Below, one piece after another: positions 53,966 through 63,452 of a stretch of 64,000 bases of DNA (the first letter of the stretch is position 1; each line of letters begins with the position of its first letter). The position numbers and the translations under genes are program-made. The stretch lies in NCBI GenBank assembly GCA_009268125.1, contig WBOU01000014.1:62001-126000 (forward strand), in the 5' to 3' direction. Origin of the DNA: Chloroflexia bacterium SDU3-3. GTDB taxonomy: Bacteria > Chloroflexota > Chloroflexia > Chloroflexales > Roseiflexaceae. The notes under the pieces were generated by a model that made no database searches, was not told where the DNA came from, and worked only from the letters and a program-made list of their open reading frames with translations.

Positions 53966-54032
53966 AGCCCGCACCCCTGATCAGATTCCCATCGGTCAGT
54001 AGGACCGCCATCCTATAGGCGTGCGGGCTTTT
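53966..54032 (+). terminator. Branched intrinsic terminator after the LacI-family gene
   Basis: AGCCCGCAC (53966-53974) pairs with GTGCGGGCT (54021-54029), enclosing a CTGA/TCAG inner stem, and is followed by TTTT. Confidence 0.55.
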
Positions 54033-54126
54033 CCCCTCTATAATTCCCATTAGTCTTCACATCGCATCTTGCATGCCACCCCAACGGCCTATCGCTATCC
54101 GAGCCACATACGAAAGCAGATGCCAC

Positions 54127-55437
54127 ATGGCCATCACCCCCATGGCGGGATCCTCCGCCCCTCTTTCTGTGGAATCGCTGCAGGAGCGGATCGCCGCCCT
54201 GGAGCGGCAGCTTGCCGATTGCCAGCAGGGCGCTCTGCGCGCCCAGACGATGCACGCGATGTTTGAGCACATGCACCTGGGCATTATCATCTACCAGCTC
54301 GAAGACCCCAACGATGACAGCTCGCTGCAGCTGATCACCGCCAACCCGGCGGCTCGCATGTTTGTGGGCGGCTTCGACATCCTGGCCCATGTGGGCAAGC
54401 GCATCACCGAGATCTTCCCCAACATCAGCGCCTACCCCGAGAGCCTGCGGCAGTACTCGCTGGTGGCATCCACGGGTGTGTCGCAGGACATGGGCGATCT
54501 GCCCTACTATGACGAGCAGCTGGGGCTGGATGCGTTCTACTCGGTGCAGGCGGTGGCGATCGGCGAGATGCAGGTGGCGATCCTGTTTGAGGATGTGACC
54601 GAGCGCAAGCGCGCCGAGGATCGCATTCGGGTGTATGAGGAGACGATTGGGAATATGGAGACCGGGGTAGTGGTGCTGCACCTTACGGCCCCCGATAACC
54701 CAGAGTCCCTGACGATCATCGCCGCCAACCAGCAGGCCTCGTACTATACCGAGCTGGATCTACAGCACAAGATCGGCGCTCGTTTCTCCGAGGTGTTCCC
54801 GGATGCTGTGGTCAATGGCCGCGCCGCCACCTACGCCCAGGTGGCCGCCTCGGGCAAGAGCGCCTTTGTAGGCGAGTTCCCCGCCGTCATCCATGGCCAG
54901 CACGAGTGGGTCAGCATCAAGGCGGTGGCCCTGCCCGATCACCGCGTCAGCATCATCTTCGACACCATCACCGAGCGCAAGCGGGCCGAGGAGATGCTGC
55001 GCCAGAACATCCAGCAGGAGGAGACGATCTTGGCGCAGCAGACCGCGCTTGAGGCCCTCTCCACCCCGCTCATCCCGCTGAACGATCGGGTGGTGGTGAT
55101 GCCGCTGGTGGGCGCGCTCGACTCGCGGCGGGCGCAGCGGGTGATGGACACCCTGCTGGAGGGCATCACCACCCACGGCGCAAGCATCGCCCTGCTCGAC
55201 ATCACCGGCGTGACGGTGGTGGACACCCAGGTGGCCAGCGCGCTGGTGCGGGCCGCGCAGGCCGCCAAGCTGCTGGGCACCCAGGTGATGATCACCGGCA
55301 TCCGCCCCGAGGTGGCCCAGACCCTGATCGGCCTGGGCGTCGACCTGAGCGGGATCGTAACCCAGAGCACCCTGCAGACCGGCGTGAGCCTTGCGCTGCT
55401 GCGCCCGGCCCAGCGCGGGGCGGCGGCGCGCAACTAG
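54127..55437 (+). CDS. PAS-PAS-STAS signalling protein (RsbR-like)
   Basis: A 436-residue cytoplasmic sensor. A short N-terminal coiled coil (LQERIAALERQLADCQ) is followed by two PAS domains, each ending in ERKRAE (~150 and ~285), and a C-terminal STAS domain (~330-430; LDITGVTVVDTQVASALVRAA, LLGTQVMITGIRPEVAQTLIGLG). STAS domains of this kind act in stressosome-type phosphorelays. No kinase or phosphatase partner is adjacent. ATG 54127 or an in-frame ATG at 54073 could be the start; neither has a strong ribosome-binding site. It shares its stop (CTAG) with the convergent aminopeptidase. Confidence 0.85.
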   Translation: MAITPMAGSSAPLSVESLQERIAALERQLADCQQGALRAQTMHAMFEHMHLGIIIYQLEDPNDDSSLQLITANPAARMFVGGFDILAHVGKRITEIFPNISAYPESLRQYSLVASTGVSQDMGDLPYYDEQLGLDAFYSVQAVAIGEMQVAILFEDVTERKRAEDRIRVYEETIGNMETGVVVLHLTAPDNPESLTIIAANQQASYYTELDLQHKIGARFSEVFPDAVVNGRAATYAQVAASGKSAFVGEFPAVIHGQHEWVSIKAVALPDHRVSIIFDTITERKRAEEMLRQNIQQEETILAQQTALEALSTPLIPLNDRVVVMPLVGALDSRRAQRVMDTLLEGITTHGASIALLDITGVTVVDTQVASALVRAAQAAKLLGTQVMITGIRPEVAQTLIGLGVDLSGIVTQSTLQTGVSLALLRPAQRGAAARN

Positions 55438-56537
55438 ATCTGGAACTCGCCGTTCTTGTAGAACAGCTCGCCGTCGATCAGCACCTCGCTGTCCTGGCGC
55501 ATGTCGCAGATGAAATCCCAGTGGACGCTGGAGCGGTTGCGGCTACCCGTCTCGGGGTAGCCCGCCCCCACGGCCATGTGCAGCGACCCGCCGATCTTCT
55601 CGTCGAACAGGATGCTCTTGGTGAACTGTTTGATGCCGTAGTTGGTGCCAAAGGCGAACTCGCCCAGGTAGCGCGAGCCCTCGTCGCTGTCCAGCTGGCT
55701 GATCAGGTAGTCCTCGTTTTTGCTAGCCTTGGCGCTCACCACCTTGCCATCCTTGAACTCTAGCTGCACGCCCTCCACCTCGCGCCCGCCCCGGATCGCG
55801 GGGTAGGTGAAGTTCACCCAGCCGTTCACCGACTGCTCCACCGGCCCGGTGAAGATCTCGCCGCTGGGCATGTTGCGCTTGCCGTCGGAGTTGATGAAGC
55901 TGCGGCCGTCGATCGAGAGCGTCATGTCGATGTTGGGGCCGCGCACCACCACCTCGCGCTTGCCCTTGAGCCAGTCCACCAGGCGCTGCTGCGACTGGCG
56001 TATGTCCGTCCAGCAGGCGATCGGGTCGGGCTGGTCGGCGAAGGTGGCGGCGTAGACAAAGTCCTCGTAGGCCCGCAGGCTCATGTCGGCATCCTGGGCG
56101 AAGGCCTCGCAGGGGTACTGCGTGATCGTCCAGCGCCAGGTGCCCTCCGCCGAGCGCTGCATGCGCTTGCCGCTGCCCTGCCGCGCGGCCTTCTGGTAGA
56201 TCTGCATCTTGCGCGGGTCGATGCCGGTGAGCGCGCGGGTGTTGGATGGCGCGCTGATGCCGATGGTGCAGTCGACCTTCTCGGCGATGATATCCTCAAA
56301 TGGCGAGATCCAGCTGAGCTGCTCGTCGCTGGCGTGCTCAAGCCGCGCCTCGGTGAGGCGGCTGTCGCTCAGGGTGATCGTGGGGTTGCCGCCCGCCTTC
56401 ACCACCTCGCGCACCACCTCGGTCACGAGGGGCAGCGCGATCACGTCGCCGTTGACCACCACCCAGTCGCCTGGCTTCACCGCGACGCAGTAGTTGACCA
56501 GCGTCGCCGCAAGCTTTTCCATCCGTGGGTCTGCCAT
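55434..56537 (-). CDS. Aminopeptidase, M29 (thermophilic aminopeptidase/AmpS type)
   Basis: A cytosolic metallo-aminopeptidase of 367 residues. Metal and catalytic segments are present: SGEIFTGPVEQSVNG, LGEFAFGTN, FDEKIGGSLHMAVGAGYPE and SVHWDFICDM. ATG 56537 has AAGGAG six bases upstream. The last four bases overlap the convergent PAS-STAS gene. Confidence 0.94.
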   Translation of the reverse strand: MADPRMEKLAATLVNYCVAVKPGDWVVVNGDVIALPLVTEVVREVVKAGGNPTITLSDSRLTEARLEHASDEQLSWISPFEDIIAEKVDCTIGISAPSNTRALTGIDPRKMQIYQKAARQGSGKRMQRSAEGTWRWTITQYPCEAFAQDADMSLRAYEDFVYAATFADQPDPIACWTDIRQSQQRLVDWLKGKREVVVRGPNIDMTLSIDGRSFINSDGKRNMPSGEIFTGPVEQSVNGWVNFTYPAIRGGREVEGVQLEFKDGKVVSAKASKNEDYLISQLDSDEGSRYLGEFAFGTNYGIKQFTKSILFDEKIGGSLHMAVGAGYPETGSRNRSSVHWDFICDMRQDSEVLIDGELFYKNGEFQI

Positions 56538-56677
56538 TGCCTTCTCCTTATTGCGCAGCGCCGCCGCACAGGGCAGCTCGGGTTCGTTCGGGTGTGATAG
56601 TACCACACTCTCTCTGCGCAGGGCAGCGCTGTGCTATCATTCGTTGGGTGGAGCCTTTGAATGAGAAGGGTGACAAG

Positions 56678-57520
56678 ATGCTGCTGGAGCTTGCGATTGG
56701 CGACGCCTACGGCGCGGGGTTCGAGTTCGCGCCCGAGCGGGCGGCGCAGAACACCTTGGAGCGCTACCTGCCGCACCCGCGCTACGCCAGCGCGCCCGGC
56801 AGCTACACCGACGACACCCAGATGAGTCTGGCCATCGCCGAGGCGCTGCTCGCGGGTGGCGCGTGGGAGCCGCAGCTGCTGGCCGACCACATGCTGTCCG
56901 CATTCCGCCGCGATGTGCGCGAGGGCTATGCCGAGGGCTTCTACCGCCTGCTGATGGGCTGCGCCAGCGGCGGCGAGCTGCTGGCGGCGCTGCGGCCCAC
57001 CAGCGACAAGAACGGCGCGGCCATGCGCGCATGCCCGCTGGGCGTGCTGCCCGATGTGGCCGCCGTCCTGGCCTACAGCCGCACCCAGGCCGCCGTCACG
57101 CACGATACGCCCGGCGGCATCGCATCGGCGCAGGCCGTAGCGCTGCTGGCCCACTACTTTCTGTATCGGCGCGGGCCGAGGGCGCAGGCGGCGGCCTTTC
57201 TGGATGCGCACGTGCCGGGCTACGGCTGGGGCCAGCCCTGGGCTGGTGTGGTCTCGACCAATGGCGTGGAGACGGCGCGCGCCGCCATCGGCGTGGTGCT
57301 CTCGCGTGAGAGCATGAGCGCCATGCTGCGCGCGTGTGTGGCGCTCACTGGCGACACCGACACGGTGGCCGCGATCGCGCTGGGCGTTGCCTCCTGCTGC
57401 GAAGAGGTGACGCGCGACCTGCCCGCGCCGCTGCTGGATGGGCTGGAGCAGGGGCCGTATGGCCGCGCCTATCTAGAGCAGATCGACCGCAGGCTGCTGG
57501 CCATGGTTGTCGGGGGGTGA
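56678..57520 (+). CDS. ADP-ribosylglycohydrolase family protein
   Basis: A 280-residue hydrolase that probably removes ADP-ribose from a protein or small molecule. The di-metal site residues are in GDAYGAGFEF, YTDDTQMSLAIAEALL and LTGDTDTVAAIALG. ATG 56678 is chosen (AGAAGGG seven bases upstream); a GTG at 56648 region would add ten residues. No partner ADP-ribosyltransferase is seen in the window. Confidence 0.88.
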   Translation: MLLELAIGDAYGAGFEFAPERAAQNTLERYLPHPRYASAPGSYTDDTQMSLAIAEALLAGGAWEPQLLADHMLSAFRRDVREGYAEGFYRLLMGCASGGELLAALRPTSDKNGAAMRACPLGVLPDVAAVLAYSRTQAAVTHDTPGGIASAQAVALLAHYFLYRRGPRAQAAAFLDAHVPGYGWGQPWAGVVSTNGVETARAAIGVVLSRESMSAMLRACVALTGDTDTVAAIALGVASCCEEVTRDLPAPLLDGLEQGPYGRAYLEQIDRRLLAMVVGG

Positions 57521-57524
57521 TCGG

Positions 57525-57552
57525 GGCGTGCGATCGGCGCTGGCCGCACGCC
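57525..57552. terminator. Bidirectional hairpin between convergent genes
   Basis: GGCGTGCG (57525-57532) pairs with CGCACGCC (57545-57552) between the glycohydrolase and P450 stops. Confidence 0.6.
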
Positions 57553-57558
57553 TGGGCG

Positions 57559-58767
<1,209 letters not shown>

Positions 58768-58826
58768 GGGTGCTCCTCCCTGCTAGAAGAGTCGGGTGGT
58801 GCAGCGCAGTTAGGGATGTTGGGTTG

Positions 58827-58855
58827 GTTATAGCAGATTGTGCAAAAATGAGCAA
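58827..58855 (-). promoter_or_regulatory. Promoter of the P450 gene
   Basis: On the minus strand TTGCTC (58855-58850), 17-base spacer, TATAAC (58832-58827). Confidence 0.65.
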
Positions 58856-58902
58856 TATACCGCTGGCAGTTGGGCATGTGCACGATGCAATCATGGGCGT
58901 AA

Positions 58903-59068
58903 GGGCGGGTCTCGTGCCCGCCCGCGCCGTGTTGCATCGTATGCATCCCAGGGGCGTTCGATGACGCCGATGCACGCGAAGCGGATCAGCATCGCCACGC
59001 GCCGTTATCATCGGTTGGCGCTCGATGCCTGCGGTGGGCTGCGATGGGGCGGGCACCAGACCCGCCCC
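58903..59068. repeat. Pair of similar GGGCGGG/CCCGCCC hairpins
   Basis: GGGCGGG-TCTCGTG-CCCGCCC (58903-58923) and GGGGCGGG-CACCAGA-CCCGCCCC (59046-59068) are hairpins with seven-base loops that are partly complementary between the two copies. They lie in the gene-free stretch 58768-59555 between the divergent P450 and antiporter genes and may be palindromic repeat elements. Confidence 0.6.
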
Positions 59069-59189
59069 TGCATCTTGGCGAGGCATTGCGATCATCGGAT
59101 CGGATGCGATGTCGGCAATGGTGATCATCGGTAGTCGACCGCCTATTTTTGCCAAAAAAGCAGAGGAATGCCATAGAAAAATGACACAT

Positions 59190-59310
59190 GTTGAGGGCCT
59201 CACTCCCTTCGATCCCCCAATGTTGAGCGTTCCTCTGCTGTTCTCTGGCCGCTGGTGTTCGTGCATAGAGCCAGTTTGCACGGGCAGCACCTTCGCCGGG
59301 TGGGCCGGGT
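59190..59310 (-). repeat. Dispersed intergenic repeat, copy C
   Basis: Minus-strand copy of the element at 20860 and 49500: GGCGAAGGTG, ATGCACGAACACCAGC (59266-59251), GGAACGCTC (59232 downward) and ATTGGGGGATCGAAGGGAGT. Read as protein it gives MHEHQRPENSRGTLNIGG then SKGV, in the frame used by copy B. Confidence 0.8.
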
Positions 59311-59390
59311 GGGTAGAGTGGAGCGACGATAACGCATCATAGGCGATGTGCGTGCAGTGCCCGTTCTCAGCGATAGATAGATGCTCGTGC

Positions 59391-59419
59391 TTGCATTTTT
59401 GAGCTCCTTTTAGTATAGT
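59391..59419 (+). promoter_or_regulatory. Promoter of the antiporter leader
   Basis: TTGCAT (59391-59396), 17-base spacer, TATAGT (59414-59419). Transcription should start near 59426, giving a ~130-base leader. Confidence 0.7.
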
Positions 59420-59440
59420 TGCACCACAACCCAAGAGGAG

Positions 59441-59505
59441 GCGCGGCTCCAAGGACATCCGCGCACTGGTGGAGGCTGTCACAGAATTTGTGCTGCCTCT
59501 TTTTT
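59441..59505 (+). promoter_or_regulatory. Structured leader ending in a terminator (attenuator or riboswitch candidate)
   Basis: GCGCGG (59441-59446) pairs with CCGCGC (59459-59464). A second stem, GAGGC...CACA with TGTG...GCCTC (59472-59499, one mismatch and one bulge), is followed directly by T6 (59500-59505). This intrinsic terminator lies between the promoter and the antiporter start at 59556, so expression needs read-through or a conditional antiterminator. I could not match it to a named riboswitch. Confidence 0.6.
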
Positions 59506-59555
59506 GTTGCCTTTTTTGCTGGAAAGAAGTTAGGCAGTGCTAGAGGAGGTGGGTG

Positions 59556-60803
59556 ATGTCAGATTTTCTCCAGCTGGTGCTGGTGCTTGCGATCCTGATC
59601 AGCGCGACCAAGGTGGCGGGCCTGCTGAGCACGCGGATGGGCCAGCCCGCCGTGCTGGGCGAGCTGCTGGTGGGCCTGCTGCTGGGGCCGAGCCTGCTGA
59701 ACGTGGTGCATCTGCCGTTTTTTACTAGCAGCCATCTGGATACGACCATCCACGAGCTGGCCGAGTTTGGCGTGATCTTCCTGATGTTCATTGCCGGGCT
59801 GGAGATCGAGGTGGATGAGCTGCGCAAATCGGGCAAGGTAGCCTCGTTTGCCGGGGTGCTGGGCGTGCTGGTGCCGCTGGGGCTGGGCTGGGGCCTGGGC
59901 GCATTGTTTGGCTACGACACCCAGCACGCCCTGTTCATCGGCGTGCTGATGACGGCCACCAGCGTCAGCATCTCGGCGCAGACGCTGATGGAGCTGGGCG
60001 TGCTGCGCTCGCGGGTGGGCGTGGCGCTGCTAGGGGCTGCTGTGCTGGATGATGTGCTGGTCATCCTGGTGCTGTCGGTATTTCTGGCCATCGTCGGCGG
60101 CGACGGCGGGGCGATCAGCATCGTGTGGACCTTTGTGCGCATGGTGCTGTTCCTGGGCGGCACGCTGCTGATCGGTCGGCGGCTCATCCCCTGGCTGGCC
60201 CAGCGTGTGGCCCGCTGGCCGATCAGCCAGCCGGTGGTGACGCTGGCGGTCGTGGTGGCCCTGCTGTTCGCCTGGATGGCCGAGGTGCTAGGCGGCGTGG
60301 CGGCGATCACCGGCGCTTTTCTGGTGGGCGTGCTGTTCGCGCGCACCCCCCAGCGCGGCCAGATCGAGCGTGGCATCCAGGGCCTGGCCTACGGCTTCCT
60401 CGTGCCGATCTTCTTCGCCAGCATCGGCCTGCAGACCGACGCCCGCGCGCTGGATGGCTCCATGGTGCTGTTCACCGTGCTGGCCTGCCTGGTAGCGGTC
60501 ATCTCCAAGGTGGTGGGCTGCGGCCTGGGCGCGCGGCTGGGCGGCTTCCCGGCGCGCGAGTCGCTGCAGCTGGGCGTGGGCATGATCTCGCGCGGCGAGG
60601 TGGGCCTGATTGTGGCCTCGGTGGGCATCTCGGCGGGCCTGATCGGCCAGGATATCTTCGCCATGACCGTGATCATCGTGCTGGTGACCACGCTGGTGAC
60701 GCCGCTGCTGCTGCGTGCGGTGTTTGGTCGAGCGGCCTCGCCATCTTCCAAGCAGCCGCCACGCAGCGAGGGCGCCGATACGCCGGTGCCCGCCGCCGAG
60801 TGA
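59556..60803 (+). CDS. Cation:proton antiporter, CPA2 family
   Basis: A 415-residue membrane protein with about 12 helices. GQPAVLGELLVGLLLGPSLL, FLMFIAGLEIEVDELRKSGK, MTATSVSISAQTLMELG and VLDDVLVILVLSVF (the ion-binding Asp pair), and the late ISRGEVGLIVASVGI, are CPA2 hallmarks. It lacks a C-terminal RCK/TrkA domain. AGAGGAGG lies six bases before ATG 59556; a GTG three bases earlier is less well spaced. It is followed by a PII-like gene. Confidence 0.93.
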   Translation: MSDFLQLVLVLAILISATKVAGLLSTRMGQPAVLGELLVGLLLGPSLLNVVHLPFFTSSHLDTTIHELAEFGVIFLMFIAGLEIEVDELRKSGKVASFAGVLGVLVPLGLGWGLGALFGYDTQHALFIGVLMTATSVSISAQTLMELGVLRSRVGVALLGAAVLDDVLVILVLSVFLAIVGGDGGAISIVWTFVRMVLFLGGTLLIGRRLIPWLAQRVARWPISQPVVTLAVVVALLFAWMAEVLGGVAAITGAFLVGVLFARTPQRGQIERGIQGLAYGFLVPIFFASIGLQTDARALDGSMVLFTVLACLVAVISKVVGCGLGARLGGFPARESLQLGVGMISRGEVGLIVASVGISAGLIGQDIFAMTVIIVLVTTLVTPLLLRAVFGRAASPSSKQPPRSEGADTPVPAAE

Positions 60804-60857
60804 GACTTGGTGCGGCAACCATACGTATACAGTGGTGTACTGTGAAGAGGAGAAGCT

Positions 60858-61211
60858 ATGAGCTATATGGTCTTTCTGGTGCTGCCGCAGTCCGATCTGC
60901 TCGATGCGGTGCTGGACGCGTGGCGCGGCGTGGGGGTAGAAGACATAACGGTGCTACAGAGCAAGAGCATGATCCAGCAGACCAGCCGCTGCAACCGTGA
61001 TGATCTGCCGCTGTTCCCATCGATGCACGATCTGTTCGATAACGATGAGTTCGACCACTACACGCTGTTCTCGGTGGTGGGCAGCGAGGATCTGATCGAT
61101 CGCCTGATCGCGGCGACCGAGCGCGAGGTGGGCGATCTGGATCGGCCCGACAATGGGGTGATGTTTGCGCTGCCGGTGGTGCGCAGCAAGGGCATGCGTT
61201 TGCCGCGCTAG
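60858..61211 (+). CDS. PII-like small regulatory protein
   Basis: A 117-residue protein of the size and start pattern of PII-like ferredoxin-fold proteins (YMVFLVLPQSDLLDAVLDAWRGVGVEDITVL, i.e. beta strand, helix, strand). The central T-loop region holds LFPSMHDLFDNDEFDH. AGAGGAG precedes ATG 60858, 54 bases after the antiporter. Cytosolic PII-like proteins often sit beside and gate transporters, so control of the antiporter by a nucleotide ligand is a reasonable guess. The family call is tentative. Confidence 0.6.
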   Translation: MSYMVFLVLPQSDLLDAVLDAWRGVGVEDITVLQSKSMIQQTSRCNRDDLPLFPSMHDLFDNDEFDHYTLFSVVGSEDLIDRLIAATEREVGDLDRPDNGVMFALPVVRSKGMRLPR

Positions 61212-61219
61212 CGCACAGC

Positions 61220-61256
61220 AACAGCCGCCATGGGTCGCACGCCCACGGCGGCTGTT
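61220..61256. terminator. Bidirectional terminator hairpin
   Basis: AACAGCCGCC (61220-61229) pairs with GGCGGCTGTT (61247-61256), with an inner TGGG/CCCA, between the convergent PII-like and GNAT genes. Confidence 0.8.
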
Positions 61257-61262
61257 TGCTTC

Positions 61263-61772
61263 CTAACTAATAGGGCGGATCAGCATGATGCCGTGGTAGC
61301 CGCGCCCATGGATCTCGGGCAGCATGCCCACGGGGCTGAAGCCCTGCGCGCTCCACCACTGGTACTCGGGGCGGTTGGTGGCCTTCAGCTTCTGCAGCTC
61401 CTCGCCGATCGGGCCGAGCGGGCGCAGGTGGCAGGTGAACCCGCGCGAGCCGATGATGTAGCTCAGGTAGCGGGCCTGGCGCTCCTGCGCCCACAGCACG
61501 CACTGGTTGAGCAGCGGGGCCAGCGCGGGGCCGATGGTGTAGTGGCCGCGCTCCTCGGCCCCCAGCCCGATGATTTCGCCGATGCGGTACGTCTCGTGCC
61601 AGGTGCAGAGCACCCAGCCGGTTGGGTGGCGGCTATCATTGGTGATAGCCCAGCCGATGCCAGTGCCCAGGTGGGCGATGGCGTCATCGACCTCCCATGT
61701 GTCGGGCCGCAGCCGATGCATCAGCGCGGCGACCGCTGGGATGTTGGCGGTGGTCAGTAGCTCGATCTGCAT
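61263..61772 (-). CDS. GNAT family N-acetyltransferase-like protein
   Basis: A 169-residue protein with the GNAT pattern: an N-terminal MQIELLTTANIPAVAALMHRL, GWAITNDSRHPTGWVLC strands, and a C-terminal YQWWSAQGFSPVGMLPEI with GYHGIMLIRPI. The acetyl-CoA Q/RxxGxG/A loop is poorly conserved, so activity is uncertain. It converges with the PII-like gene. Confidence 0.7.
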   Translation of the reverse strand: MQIELLTTANIPAVAALMHRLRPDTWEVDDAIAHLGTGIGWAITNDSRHPTGWVLCTWHETYRIGEIIGLGAEERGHYTIGPALAPLLNQCVLWAQERQARYLSYIIGSRGFTCHLRPLGPIGEELQKLKATNRPEYQWWSAQGFSPVGMLPEIHGRGYHGIMLIRPIS

Positions 61773-61856
61773 ATGGCGGCTATTATACTACAGGGTGTCG
61801 TTAGCGCCTGCAGCGTACGCACCCATGCCAAACGGGGCCATATGCTGCTGGGTGCG

Positions 61857-62708
61857 CTATGCCTCCACGGCCTGTTTTTCGAGCATCTCCTGCGCGGTCT
61901 TCTGCATGTATTCGGCCATGCGCTGGCGTTGGGTCTCCTTGGGCTGCACCGGGCAGTTGAGGCAGTACTCCTGGCCGGGCAGGCGGTAGCTGTAGCAGCA
62001 CGAGCCGCGCCGCACAAACAGCTCGCTGTACGCGCCGTGCTGCTCACGGGCCACACCGGTCTTTCCGCGCAGCGGCGGCTGGCCCACCAGCGCGGGGATC
62101 TCGTGCTCGCTGCAGTCCTCGCGGCCGATCATCTGGGCCATCCACAGGAACAGCCCGGCCAGCCGGTCGGCGGCGTTGGCCCACAGCGCCCGCTCGCCGA
62201 TGGATGTGCGGGCGCGCAGCAGCGCGATCATGGGCGGGATGTAGCTCTCGGTCAGCTGGGCCACGAAGTGCTGGCGCAGCGCCTCGGGGCTGGGCAGCGC
62301 GGCGGCGTGGGGGTGGGCGGCGGCCTGCCCGCCCGCCACGGTGGCGAATGCGCCGCGCTGGAACGCTACGGCTACGTAGTGCTCGGCTGGGCGGATGGAG
62401 AGCGCGATGTTCTCAAGGGTCAGGTCGGGGATGACCTGGCTGCTCAGGTAGCCGCCGATGGCCGCGCACATGGGCTGGGTGATGTAGAAGCTGAGGATGC
62501 TGGCGGCGGCGTAGTAGCGGTCGGGTCGCGCGGCGATCATCTGGTCGAGCAGGGCGCTGGCGGCGCTGCCCGCGCGGAAGAGGTCGGCGGCGGGCAGCCA
62601 TTCCTCGCCCTGCTGGGGGCCTGCGAAGAAGTGGAAGTAGGGGTTGAGGCTGTTGATATGGGCCAGCGTGGCCTCCAGCGGCGTGGCTGTCTCGTTTTGA
62701 TGTGACAT
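61857..62708 (-). CDS. FhuF-like siderophore-iron reductase / (2Fe-2S) protein
   Basis: A 283-residue protein. The C-terminal CC-x10-C-x2-C motif (CCYSYRLPGQEYCLNC) is the [2Fe-2S] ligand set of FhuF, which reduces ferric siderophores in the cytoplasm. The N-terminal helical part (AAASILSFYITQPMCAAIGGYL) also fits the family. The promoter carries an iron-box-like dyad. No siderophore transporter is adjacent in the window. Confidence 0.85.
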   Translation of the reverse strand: MSHQNETATPLEATLAHINSLNPYFHFFAGPQQGEEWLPAADLFRAGSAASALLDQMIAARPDRYYAAASILSFYITQPMCAAIGGYLSSQVIPDLTLENIALSIRPAEHYVAVAFQRGAFATVAGGQAAAHPHAAALPSPEALRQHFVAQLTESYIPPMIALLRARTSIGERALWANAADRLAGLFLWMAQMIGREDCSEHEIPALVGQPPLRGKTGVAREQHGAYSELFVRRGSCCYSYRLPGQEYCLNCPVQPKETQRQRMAEYMQKTAQEMLEKQAVEA

Positions 62709-62744
62709 AATCAGCGTCCTTGACCAGAGCGTTCGTGCCGCTGG

Positions 62745-62775
62745 TTAGCATAGGCTAATATCCCCTATTTGTCAA
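62745..62775 (-). promoter_or_regulatory. Promoter with DtxR/IdeR-like operator for the FhuF-like gene
   Basis: On the minus strand TTGACA (62775-62770), 17-base spacer, TATGCT (62752-62747). TTAGC-CTAT-GCTAA (62745-62758) overlaps the -10; read on the plus strand it gives TTAGCATAGGCTAA, close to the known DtxR/IdeR box pattern. The rest of 62709-62969 is AT-rich without a gene. Confidence 0.6.
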
Positions 62776-62969
62776 CTTAAAACTGTTGAAATAGCGGATA
62801 GCTGGATGTGCTGCCAGCCTTTCTGTATTGGTAGCGTGGACCGGTGGTATGTTGGGAGATACGCTTACCTGCAAAATAGAGGGTTTATTTCATACGCTTG
62901 TTTTTTGTATATACTGTGATCAATCGAGATAATATCTATAGAATAAGGGCTAGTGAGCGAGAAATATTT

Positions 62970-63387
62970 GTGAATAGCGAGATTGAGACGAGCTTTATCC
63001 AAGCCTTTGTGCGCCGCGAGCGACGGGCGCGCCCGCTTCGAGCTGGCGTCGCCCGCGAGGCGCGGGGCGTTCCTGAGCCGCCTGTGCCACCAGTATGCAG
63101 ATGTGCTGGATACGCGCTACCTCATAGCGCTGGAGGGGGCGATCTCGGGGCATCGTGCCACTTTAAGCGCGCTTCTCGGCAGGGGAGCACCGCGCACATG
63201 CTATGTGCTATCGAGCATTGCCGAGCTGGATGGCCGCGAGCTGCCGCTTGCCCATGCGCTTGAGCGAGTGGTGGGCTATGGGCTGCCCAGCGTCGTGATC
63301 TGCATCGCTGGCAGGCTTGGCTATTTCGAGGCCGAGCAGGAGCACGGCCCGCCGCCGCGCTACTGGCTGGAGCGCCCGCAGATCTGA
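62970..63387 (+). pseudogene. Small hypothetical gene with a probable frameshift
   Basis: From GTG 62970 one frame reads VNSEIETSFIQAFVRRERRAR to about 63034. The next frame continues with FELASPARRGAFLSRL and CHQYADVLDTRYLIALEGA to the stop at 63387. Joined by a +1 shift near 63030-63040 they make one smooth protein of ~138 residues whose beginning (FIxxFVxxERRxR, RRxxFLxxLxH, LDxRY) looks like a conserved hypothetical family. Either the gene is broken, the shift is programmed, or there is a base error in a GC run. Function unknown. Confidence 0.55.
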
Positions 63388-63398
63388 GCGCTGCCGAG

Positions 63399-63443
63399 CG
63401 CACAATGCCCCGCCCAACGAAGACGTGGGCGGGGCATCGTGCG
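63399..63443. terminator. Bidirectional terminator hairpin
   Basis: 63399-63416 pairs with 63426-63443 (ATGCCCCGCCCA/TGGGCGGGGCAT core of 12 bp plus CGCAC/GTGCG with one mismatch), between convergent genes. Confidence 0.8.
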
Positions 63444-63452
63444 TCTGGGTGC

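Noticed and set aside
59391-59555. ydaO, fluoride or Na+/Li+ riboswitch in the antiporter leader
   Set aside because: I could not match the conserved blocks of these classes; only the promoter and terminator are supported, so it is listed as an attenuator candidate.
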